Under the pieces are notes generated by a model. It saw only the letters and a program-made list of their open reading frames with translations, was not told where the DNA came from and did not search any database. 13,214 nt of DNA. Origin: CAZQQN01 sp964549595 (GTDB lineage Bacteria > Bacteroidota > Bacteroidia > CAILMK01 > CAYYUA01). The stretch spans positions 1 to 13,214 of the forward strand of contig CAZJWK010000081.1 of assembly GCA_964549595.1 (NCBI GenBank), given 5' to 3'. This document shows, piece by piece, positions 1 to 6,139 of the stretch (position 1 is the stretch's first letter; every line of letters begins with the position of its first letter). A program made the position numbers and the translations under genes.

Positions 1-2
1 AA

Positions 3-158
3 TCAAATGATAGTAAATTGGGTGCACGAAAATTCCTTAGCTATTTTACATTAAGACCAAAAACCATCGATGATTTTGGCGGAATGGATCTTTTCAATCC
101 CTCCCTGTGGTTTCTCCAGGGGACAAAAGCGATATTCGGCCAAAATCAAATAGATTAA
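3..158 (+). CDS. C-terminal end of an unidentified protein (partial)
   Basis: The frame is open from the window edge and gives 51 residues before a TAA stop. I do not recognise the family. The fragment has a basic stretch (RKFLSY, TLRPK), then an aromatic and glycine-rich tail (DDFGG, LFNPSLWFLQG) ending in NQID. It shows no membrane helix, no cysteine pair and no sorting-domain motif. The other two plus-strand frames hit stops early, and the residue mix looks like a real protein, so I take it as the 3' end of a gene starting upstream of the window. About 155 bases separate it from the next plus-strand gene, so the two need not share a transcript. No function is assigned. Confidence 0.55.
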   Translation, partial: SNDSKLGARKFLSYFTLRPKTIDDFGGMDLFNPSLWFLQGTKAIFGQNQID

Positions 159-177
159 TGTACCTATCTCCTTACCG

Positions 178-185
178 TAATTTTG
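178..185 (+). promoter_or_regulatory. Possible -7 element (TAATTTTG) upstream of the PqiA-domain gene
   Basis: TAATTTTG fits the Bacteroidota -7 consensus TAnnTTTG. I see no TTG at the expected -33 distance. The element lies 128 bases before the ATG, which would give a leader of about 120 bases. The surrounding gap (159-313) is AT-rich and shows no other clear signal. Confidence 0.25.
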
Positions 186-313
186 TCTTGCAACCGGTAA
201 ATTAGTCTGTTTTAATACGAAAGCATTTACTTTTAAATTCGGATTTTAAATCAATCTATTTAAAGCACTTCCGGTAAGGGATCAAAAACCAAAAAAGCAC
301 CTTTAAGGCCAAA

Positions 314-1612
314 ATGCATCTTTTAAAGAATCCCATCAAAATAGGTTTGTTTGGAACCCTTACCCTTTTGTTAGGCACATCGGTTTGGAGTGGCTATCAG
401 GTTTTTAGTAAAAGCAATGAACGGGTAGCCATCCAAAAAGACTACAGTATCGCCAATTCAATAACTTTTGGGATTTTTTCCGCCAGTGAATGGAAAAATG
501 AGGTAAAGCAAATTGTATCAAAAAAAATCAGTGATTTTGAATTCAATAAAAGACAAGATAGCCTGGCCAGGGCCCAAATTAAAACTTTACTTCACAAACT
601 GCTTACAGAGGTAAAAACACAGGTTAACCAAAAGGATGAAACCTTAGAGGATAAAATCCGGAAAGTTTCAGCGGATATTTTGGTAGATTGGGAAAAGCTT
701 AGGAAGAATATTCCGGAATATACGGATGCCATCCTTCAAAAACTAAAAGCGGAAGGGAGTAAGGACCGTTTAAAAACCATTATTCAAAGTAAACTGGATG
801 AATTAGCGGCGCAAACTTATGATCCCTCCGATTCCCTAAGGCTCCAAAAGATGTACGATCACTATGGAGCCAATAACCAGGAAGCATTTAAAGACATTGT
901 AAGTCAAAGAATAAGCAAATTAGAAAAATTAAGTGAAAGGTATACCTATATCCTGCTGGGCATTTTAGGGTTCTTACTAATATTGTGGATCATGCTTTGG
1001 CGACAAAAGTCATTGCACCCTTTGCTTTTTACATTTTCCATATTAATGGGATTGGTTGTTTTATTAGCCGGCCTAACCACACCCATGATTGAAATTGATG
1101 CCCGGATTGAAGCCTTTGAATTAGTACTGTTAAGCAACAACATATCCTTTGAAGATCAGGTTTTATTCTATCGCAGCAAGAGTATTCTCGAAGTCGTTAA
1201 TTTATTATTACAAAGCCCGCGGTTTGATGCTATACTTGTGGGGTTTTTAATATTAGCATTTAGTGTGCTTTTGCCTTTTAGTAAACTTTCTGCGAATGGG
1301 TTTTATTTGTTCACCAATTCGGGTTTTCGGGGGAATAAAATTGTACGTTGGCTGACATTTAACTCGGGAAAATGGTCAATGGCTGATGTGATTGTGGTTG
1401 CCATTTTCATGGCTTTTGTCGGCTTTGAAAGGCTAATAGATGATCAATTGGCCCTCGTTTCCTTTCAAAAAGAAAATATTAGCAGTGTAACAACGAATAA
1501 TACTGCCCTGCTAAATGGTTTTACGCTGTTCCTTAGTTTTGTCATTTTCAGCTTGTTATTGTCAGAAATTTTAGGTCGGTTAAACAAATCCGATCAAACA
1601 TCAGACTTATAG
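314..1612 (+). CDS. PqiA-domain inner-membrane protein with N-terminal helical extension
   Basis: This 432-residue membrane protein carries one paraquat-inducible protein A (PqiA) domain at its C-terminus. The domain spans roughly residues 236-419 and holds four membrane helices (about 236-256, 306-324, 357-372 and 400-419), with the family motifs LPFSKL at 318-323 and GKWSMADV at 352-359. PqiA proteins of proteobacteria are inner-membrane partners of MCE lipid-transfer proteins (PqiB, LetB). No MCE gene is visible here. In front of the domain are a helix at 9-30, a charged and largely helical stretch at 31-205, and another helix at 211-229. The basic N-terminus (LKNPIKI) predicts that the helical stretch is outside the cytoplasm. 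E. coli PqiA has two PqiA halves and no such arm. Domain assignment is firm, but lipid transport is only inferred from the family. Confidence 0.82.
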   Translation: MHLLKNPIKIGLFGTLTLLLGTSVWSGYQVFSKSNERVAIQKDYSIANSITFGIFSASEWKNEVKQIVSKKISDFEFNKRQDSLARAQIKTLLHKLLTEVKTQVNQKDETLEDKIRKVSADILVDWEKLRKNIPEYTDAILQKLKAEGSKDRLKTIIQSKLDELAAQTYDPSDSLRLQKMYDHYGANNQEAFKDIVSQRISKLEKLSERYTYILLGILGFLLILWIMLWRQKSLHPLLFTFSILMGLVVLLAGLTTPMIEIDARIEAFELVLLSNNISFEDQVLFYRSKSILEVVNLLLQSPRFDAILVGFLILAFSVLLPFSKLSANGFYLFTNSGFRGNKIVRWLTFNSGKWSMADVIVVAIFMAFVGFERLIDDQLALVSFQKENISSVTTNNTALLNGFTLFLSFVIFSLLLSEILGRLNKSDQTSDL

Positions 1613-1673
1613 TTTTTAGCAAGCTTAAAATGTAATGAGGTAATCTTCGGTAGGTTTTTAATGGATTAATGGG

Positions 1674-1681
1674 TAACTTTG
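1674..1681 (+). promoter_or_regulatory. Candidate -7 element (TAACTTTG) of the channel gene
   Basis: TAACTTTG matches TAnnTTTG exactly and ends 10 bases before the ATG at 1692. With the usual spacing, transcription would begin about 1685, leaving almost no leader. No clear TTG lies at the -33 distance, so this rests on the -7 match and its position. Confidence 0.45.
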
Positions 1682-1691
1682 AAAACCATTT

Positions 1692-2528
1692 ATGCCCGAA
1701 AAATCACCACATCAAAAAGCACTGAAGCAACGCCTTGCCCGAATAATTTTTGAGGCCGATACCAAACCGGCTAAGGCTTTTGATGCCATCCTAATGGCTA
1801 TTATTCTCATCAGTATCGTTTTGGTGATTTTAGAAACCATTAAACCCGTTTATGAAGCATACGGAAATATACTTTACTTAACAGAATGGATCATCACTAT
1901 TCTGTTCACTATCGAATACTTTCTAAGGCTTTTTTTGGCACGTCATGCTTCTCATTATGCCAGAAGTTTTTACGGGATTATTGATTTAATGGCCATTTTA
2001 CCTACCTATATCAGTCTTTTCATACCAGACCCTCATTACCTTATGGTAATTCGTGCCTTGCGATTGTTAAGGTTATTCCGGATATTCAAATTAACACGGT
2101 ATTTTAAGGCAGCCGAAAATATTAAAAGAGCTCTTTATGCGAGCCGTGCAAAAATTATTGTTTTCTTAGGCTCTACCTTAACCCTTATGTTAATCCTTGG
2201 GGCTCTGATGTATCTTGTTGAAGGGCCTGAAAACGGCTTTAAAAATATCCCCGTAAGCATTTATTGGTCCATTCAGACAATGACCCCTGTAAGTCAAAGC
2301 GACCTGGCGGCCAAAACCGACCTTGGCAAGGCTTTGGCAGCCTTTTTAATGATCATGGGCTATGCCTTATTAGCCATTCCATCGGGAATCGTGTCCTCGG
2401 AAATTACGAGGGCCTCTATTCATGAGCAGCAAAAAAGGTTTTGTCCTTCCTGCGGAAGTAAAAGGCACGGAAATGAAGCCGTATATTGCTGGTTTTGCGG
2501 GACAAAATTACCAACAAAACCAATTTAA
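1692..2528 (+). CDS. Voltage-gated-channel-like ion transporter with atypical selectivity filter and zinc ribbon
   Basis: This 278-residue protein has the six-helix plan of voltage-gated potassium-channel-like proteins. S1 is about residues 31-50 and S2 58-80 (with FTIEYFLRL). S3 is 94-110 with D98. S4 is 116-136 and carries the voltage-sensor ladder R121, R124, R127, R130, K133. S5 is 153-175, the pore helix 186-198 and S6 212-237. The C-terminus is a cytosolic zinc ribbon, CPSC at 251-254 and CWFC at 266-269, as seen in related bacterial transporters. The oddity is the filter: where family members read T-T-V-G-Y-G-D, this one reads T-P-V-S-Q-S-D (198-204), so both glycines and the tyrosine are gone. 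The frame and flanks (YWSIQTM before, DLGKALAAF after) are intact, so it is not a frameshift. Potassium selectivity cannot be assumed. Its stop is 11 bases before the next gene. Confidence 0.85.
   Translation: MPEKSPHQKALKQRLARIIFEADTKPAKAFDAILMAIILISIVLVILETIKPVYEAYGNILYLTEWIITILFTIEYFLRLFLARHASHYARSFYGIIDLMAILPTYISLFIPDPHYLMVIRALRLLRLFRIFKLTRYFKAAENIKRALYASRAKIIVFLGSTLTLMLILGALMYLVEGPENGFKNIPVSIYWSIQTMTPVSQSDLAAKTDLGKALAAFLMIMGYALLAIPSGIVSSEITRASIHEQQKRFCPSCGSKRHGNEAVYCWFCGTKLPTKPI
2442..2498 (+). other. Zinc-ribbon coding segment at the channel C-terminus
   Basis: Codons for residues 251-269 give C-x2-C, eleven residues, then C-x2-C. This four-cysteine treble-clef-like ribbon should bind one zinc in the cytoplasm after S6. 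Its role in channels of this type is not known to me. Confidence 0.7.
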
Positions 2529-2539
2529 AAGAGAATATA

Positions 2540-3061
2540 ATGGGTAACATTCTGGAAAACGCCTTGCACTTATTTCAGTTTTACAAGGAGCTGGGAACAA
2601 AAGCCATTGACCGGTTAGATGATCAGGAGATTCATTGGCAACCTGATCGGAATGCCAATTCTGTTGCCATAATTGCTAAGCACATGGCTGGTAACATGCT
2701 TTCTCGCTGGACTGATTTCCTGAACTCGGATGGGGAAAAGGAATGGCGTAACCGGGACTCGGAATTCGAAGATACCATCCAAACCAAGAATGAATTGCTT
2801 AACTATTGGGAAAAAGGATGGGAAACATTATTTAACGCTTTGAACTCCCTTTCTGATGATGCCCTCGACCAAACCATCTACATAAGGAAGGAACCTCACC
2901 TGGTAACGGAGGCTATCCACCGTCAATTAACACACTATGCTTACCATGTCGGGCAAATTGTTTATATCGCCAAAACCATCAAATCTGACGAATGGGAATC
3001 TCTATCTATTCCGGAAGGCCAATCGGAATCGTTCAACAAAGAAAAATTCCGGGAAAAGTAA
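2540..3061 (+). CDS. DinB-like / DUF1572 family protein
   Basis: This soluble 173-residue protein is of the DinB-like four-helix-bundle superfamily and best fits the DUF1572 group. The three metal-ligand histidines of the fold are present: H48 in the second-helix motif (IAKHMAGN), and H132 and H136 in the fourth-helix motif (HYAYHVGQI). Relatives bind a divalent metal, and some are thiol-dependent S-transferases. The substrate here is unknown. I start at the ATG at 2540 because the sequence from MGNILENALHLF fits the family N-terminus. An open frame reaches back to 2486 but overlaps the channel gene. The gap of 11 bases after the channel stop suggests co-transcription, although a shared function is not obvious. 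Length is normal for the family. Confidence 0.82.
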   Translation: MGNILENALHLFQFYKELGTKAIDRLDDQEIHWQPDRNANSVAIIAKHMAGNMLSRWTDFLNSDGEKEWRNRDSEFEDTIQTKNELLNYWEKGWETLFNALNSLSDDALDQTIYIRKEPHLVTEAIHRQLTHYAYHVGQIVYIAKTIKSDEWESLSIPEGQSESFNKEKFREK

Positions 3062-3083
3062 ATTTCTTTTTAAACAAGGAATT

Positions 3084-3176
3084 ATGAGTACTTCTGAAAA
3101 TCTCGGGAAATTCAGAATCTTTCCTGAACCAAAAAAATTATCAGGTTATTACCAATCCCATTTTAAAAGGGTGTAA
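3084..3176 (+). CDS. Possible 30-residue small ORF before the terminator
   Basis: An ATG at 3084, preceded by AAGGA three bases upstream, opens a 30-codon frame (MSTSENLGKFRIFPEPKK...SHFKRV, basic). It starts 22 bases after the DinB-like stop and ends 10 bases before the terminator, so it would be the last gene of that transcript. I recognise no family. It may simply be 3' untranslated sequence. Confidence 0.2.
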   Translation: MSTSENLGKFRIFPEPKKLSGYYQSHFKRV

Positions 3177-3186
3177 TTACCAATAA

Positions 3187-3229
3187 AAAACCCGGCTGAA
3201 AGTTTTATCGGAAATTTCAGCCGGGTTAT
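3187..3229. terminator. Bidirectional intrinsic terminator between convergent genes
   Basis: A perfect 13-base-pair stem (3189-3201 with 3215-3227, GC-rich centre CCCGGCTG) encloses a 13-base loop. An A-run (AATAAAAAA) lies on the left and TTATTAT on the right, so the RNA has a U-rich tail read from either strand. It lies 126 bases after the DinB-like stop and about 40 bases after the stop of the minus-strand secreted protein gene, and so should end both transcripts. Confidence 0.9.
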
Positions 3230-3269
3230 TATCTACATTATCAGGCCGGATTCAAAAAGGCCTGGAAAT

Positions 3270-5840
3270 TCACCGAACCATGATTTTCTCCAGAGCCATT
3301 TTTTCTCCTTCTCTCGTTTTTAAATGGAGAAAATAAACCCCACTTTGAAGATGGGATGCATCCAGTCGAAAATGGTTAATACCCGTTCCAGCTTGTTTAG
3401 ACTCCTTTAAAACTTCTTTACCCATGGTATTTACCAAATTGACCGAAATGGTTTTAGGATCTTCAACCTTTATTTCCACTTCCAACTTTTCGTCAACCGG
3501 ATTAGGAAAGACCCTAAAAGCCTCAAACCCTTTCGCATGGTTTAATCGCTTAAAACGATAGCTGTAAACGGTATCTTTATCCTTGTCCACCTGGAAATTA
3601 ACACTATCAGCCTCATTTTTATCCTGAGTCAGCTCAACCTTTTCAGGCCTTGTTGTAAATCCCGCAATTTCAACGCGAATATCATAAGTATCCAAAGCCA
3701 TGTTGGAAAATTCATATTCACCCTTTGCGTTTGAATAAGTAAAATCCTGAACATTGCCTTGCCCACCTGTTAAAGCCAGGACTTCCACACCCCCTTGTGG
3801 GTCACCAGGGCCTTTCCTTTTTCCCGGGCCGGACTGAATGACTATTCCACTTACCCCACCGGGGCCGGATTTTTTCCGGGCTTTAACCATATAAACCGGG
3901 GCTTTATGAACCATGCCTGATTGGGTCTCAATGCTATCGGCTTTTTGCCATAGAATCGAACTGTCATGATACGTAGGTGTTGCGGTAGCAGCTACGGAGG
4001 AACTGCTATCCGGTTTGGCTTTTACAATGTAATTACCAGAATCTACCTGGTTGAAGGCGTATTGCCCATTCATGCTTGATTGTAAGGAAAAGCTATCCAC
4101 CTTTTTATAATTGCCGCCAGAAGATTCCCATAACGTTATTTTTCCTTTATCTAAGGGAGCATTATTGAAGGTTACACTGCCTTTAATCGTATTTTTCTTA
4201 ACCGTGTAGCAAGCAGAGGTATCTGAGCACCCATTTTTAGTAACTTCCACAGCATAACTACCGCGGGAAGACGCATTGAGCGTCTGATTGGTTTCTCCTG
4301 AAATCGGGTTATATCCGTTATTACAATCCAACCATTGGTAATTCGCTCCGGATTCATTAGCGGTTAAAACAGCGCCATTCTGGGTGACAGAACTATCAAC
4401 CGAATTGATCGTCAGGATTATTTTATAAACAATACTGTCACAACCAATGGAAGAAGAAATCGTGTCAAAATAAGTATCGCTTGTTGTCCAGGTAGAATTT
4501 CCACTTGGGGATGTGTAAGAATCGCAAGCATTAATATTTAAAGAATCCTTAATAGGGGAATTAACCGTTAAATCAATTTCAATAACACTATCACAATTGG
4601 CCGAATTTTGTAAAGTATCGTAATAGATTCCTGATTGCCTCCAGGTTGTATCTCCACTTGGGGCGCTAAAACTATCACAGACTTCCGGAGAAATTTTAGC
4701 ACTTGAAGAATTATTTATGGTTAAATTAATGGTAATGATACTGTCACAGCCGGCAGCGTTTGGAATTGTATCCAAATAGATCCCGGAGTTAGAATATTGG
4801 TATTTGCCGCTTGGCGATAAATAGGAATTACATGCCGTAACATTAATAGAGCTTGCGGTAGGGGTACAGGTATCACCCGTAAAAACTACGCCGCCACCCC
4901 TTGTACCAAACCACTTATCACCATTATTTCTTATGGCAATGGAAGGAACCCTGCTGGACGGTAACTGAGAATTTGCGGAATCATAAGTTGTCCATGCCCC
5001 GGACGAATCAAGATTGAAAAGGCCGCTAAATTGGGAACCAAGCCATTTCCCTTTTTTATTATCTATTGCAATGGTAAATAAATAATTGGAGCCCAAACCT
5101 GAATTTGCTGCAGTATATTTATTCCATGTGCCATCAAAAGTACCCACACCATCTCCGGAGGTAGCAATCCATTTTTTGCCATTATTATCAACAGCTATAT
5201 CATAAATGTAATCACTGACTAAGCCGGAGTTGGATTTAGTATAGTTAGTCCATTGAGTACCATCAAATTCATAAACCCCATTTAAGACTGTGCCGACCCA
5301 AATATTACCGGATTGATCAATAGCAATTGCACGAAATCTTAACGAACTAAATGTGGCATTGCCAGTATCATAAACGGTCCAATTACTCCCATTATATTTG
5401 GCTATTCCTCCGCCATAAGCGGCTACCCAAACATTACCCGAGTTTGAAACGGCAATATCACGGACATCATCTGAAGGTACCCCAGAATTAGAAGCGGAAA
5501 AGTTATTCCAACTGGATCCATTGTAATTACTAAGCCCATTCATTGTGCCAACCCATACATCGCTGGGGGAATCCGTAGCAACAGATTGGATGCCATTGCC
5601 AAGAATTTGGGAATTGGAAGTATCATAAGTTGCCCAACTTCCTTTAAAATAACTAGCCAAACCATTACGTGTACCAAGCCATGCCTTGCCGTTATTTTGA
5701 ATGGCCAAAGTCTCAACGAAATTATTGGGCAAGGGTGAATTAGAAGAATTAAATACAACCCAGTTTTGGCCAAAACTACCTTTAAGCCCTAATACAAAAA
5801 CAAATAAAATTACTATTGATTTAAGTTTAAATGTACTCAT
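3270..5840 (-). CDS. Secreted multidomain protein: seven-repeat beta-propeller with type IX secretion sorting domain
   Basis: This 856-residue protein has a signal peptide at about 1-24 (hydrophobic core IVILFVFVLG, ending SFGQ). Seven repeats of about 42 residues follow (26-323, two-component-regulator-propeller type, core W-x-x-Y...I-A-I-D-x-x-G-x-x-W-x-G-T), enough for one full seven-bladed propeller. Next come three cysteine repeats (336-480), an Ig-like segment (about 487-548), a CNA-B-like domain (552-650), a carboxypeptidase-regulatory-like domain (661-752) interrupted by a Gly/Pro/Lys-rich loop at 671-682, and a type IX (Por) sorting domain (773-856, FRVFPNPV...GVYFLHLKT...EKIMVR). 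It should cross the outer membrane and be anchored or released outside. I see no catalytic motif, so adhesion or binding is only a guess. I chose the ATG at 5840 over one 12 codons upstream because GGAGG lies 5 bases before it and the signal peptide begins there. Confidence 0.88.
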   Translation of the reverse strand: MSTFKLKSIVILFVFVLGLKGSFGQNWVVFNSSNSPLPNNFVETLAIQNNGKAWLGTRNGLASYFKGSWATYDTSNSQILGNGIQSVATDSPSDVWVGTMNGLSNYNGSSWNNFSASNSGVPSDDVRDIAVSNSGNVWVAAYGGGIAKYNGSNWTVYDTGNATFSSLRFRAIAIDQSGNIWVGTVLNGVYEFDGTQWTNYTKSNSGLVSDYIYDIAVDNNGKKWIATSGDGVGTFDGTWNKYTAANSGLGSNYLFTIAIDNKKGKWLGSQFSGLFNLDSSGAWTTYDSANSQLPSSRVPSIAIRNNGDKWFGTRGGGVVFTGDTCTPTASSINVTACNSYLSPSGKYQYSNSGIYLDTIPNAAGCDSIITINLTINNSSSAKISPEVCDSFSAPSGDTTWRQSGIYYDTLQNSANCDSVIEIDLTVNSPIKDSLNINACDSYTSPSGNSTWTTSDTYFDTISSSIGCDSIVYKIILTINSVDSSVTQNGAVLTANESGANYQWLDCNNGYNPISGETNQTLNASSRGSYAVEVTKNGCSDTSACYTVKKNTIKGSVTFNNAPLDKGKITLWESSGGNYKKVDSFSLQSSMNGQYAFNQVDSGNYIVKAKPDSSSSVAATATPTYHDSSILWQKADSIETQSGMVHKAPVYMVKARKKSGPGGVSGIVIQSGPGKRKGPGDPQGGVEVLALTGGQGNVQDFTYSNAKGEYEFSNMALDTYDIRVEIAGFTTRPEKVELTQDKNEADSVNFQVDKDKDTVYSYRFKRLNHAKGFEAFRVFPNPVDEKLEVEIKVEDPKTISVNLVNTMGKEVLKESKQAGTGINHFRLDASHLQSGVYFLHLKTREGEKMALEKIMVR
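4401..4835 (-). repeat. Three tandem cysteine repeats (residues 336-480 of the secreted protein)
   Basis: Three copies of about 48 residues follow the pattern A/V-C-x-S-[YF]-x-[SA]-P-S-G, then S-G/D-x-Y-x-D-T, then [GN]-C-D-S-[IV], ending L-T-[IV]-N. Each has two cysteines about 28-29 residues apart that could form one disulphide. Such modules are common in long extracellular proteins of Bacteroidota. The third copy has a short insertion (YKII) in the last strand. Confidence 0.8.
4872..5765 (-). repeat. Seven propeller repeats (residues 26-323 of the secreted protein)
   Basis: Seven consecutive copies of 42-43 residues each start with a W-x-x-[YF] strand, have an S-N-S-G/Q-like turn, a V/I-x-x-I-A strand, and an N-x-G-x-x-W-[VIL]-[GA] strand. 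Copy number and lack of gaps fit a closed single seven-bladed propeller. The last copy runs straight into the first cysteine repeat. Confidence 0.8.
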
Positions 5841-5845
5841 AAAAA

Positions 5846-5851
5846 CCTCCT
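5846..5851 (-). promoter_or_regulatory. Strong Shine-Dalgarno site (AGGAGG) of the secreted protein gene
   Basis: The minus strand reads AGGAGG, five T bases, then ATG. This is a full match to the anti-Shine-Dalgarno at good spacing, which is uncommon in Bacteroidota. It decides the start at 5840 over the in-frame ATG 36 bases upstream. Confidence 0.75.
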
Positions 5852-5887
5852 TTTTATTGGTCAACCAAATGAACAATTCATATTTTT

Positions 5888-5901
5888 AGTTTTCGAAAAC
5901 T
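5888..5901. promoter_or_regulatory. Perfect 14-base palindrome upstream of the secreted protein gene
   Basis: AGTTTTCGAAAACT is its own reverse complement. Its centre is about 54 bases upstream of the start codon at 5840, within the likely promoter region. The symmetry fits a dimeric regulator's operator. The cognate regulator is unknown and a chance origin in AT-rich DNA is possible. Confidence 0.4.
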
Positions 5902-6139
5902 TCCATTTCTAAATTGCTAAATTAGTGAAGCTTATGGAAAATTTAAAATTTAAAGAAATTTTTCATGACTGAAATAGTATTTTTCCCATTTTTGGCGGAA
6001 AATTTACTCAATAAACTTTTCAATAAAGGCTTGAAAAAATGACCATTTCCACCACTAAAGCATTCATATTAAGTGTCTCGAGAACATTCTAAAAACCTTA
6101 AACCTAACTTTAAAGTTTTAGCGCTATAAATTTTGGGCA

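Larger units (their letters stand above)
5841..6139. other. 299-base gene-free stretch between mtaB and the secreted protein gene
   Basis: This stretch holds the Shine-Dalgarno and 14-base palindrome listed separately, and a very AT-rich tract at about 5938-5962 that could act as an UP-like element. TTTATTGA occurs twice, 12 bases apart, on the minus strand (near 6008-6027). I find no TAnnTTTG reading toward the secreted protein gene, no convincing terminator after mtaB, and no coding frame or tRNA. Confidence 0.5.

Noticed and set aside
170..279. Distant inverted repeat CCTTACCG (170-177) and CGGTAAGG (272-279) before the PqiA-domain gene
   Set aside because: Only 8 bases per arm with about 94 bases between. 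It is compatible with chance and no riboswitch-like structure is visible.
6107..6118. Palindrome AACTTTAAAGTT just downstream of mtaB
   Set aside because: All A/T except the ends, with no loop, so it makes a poor terminator. It is likely a chance match in AT-rich sequence.
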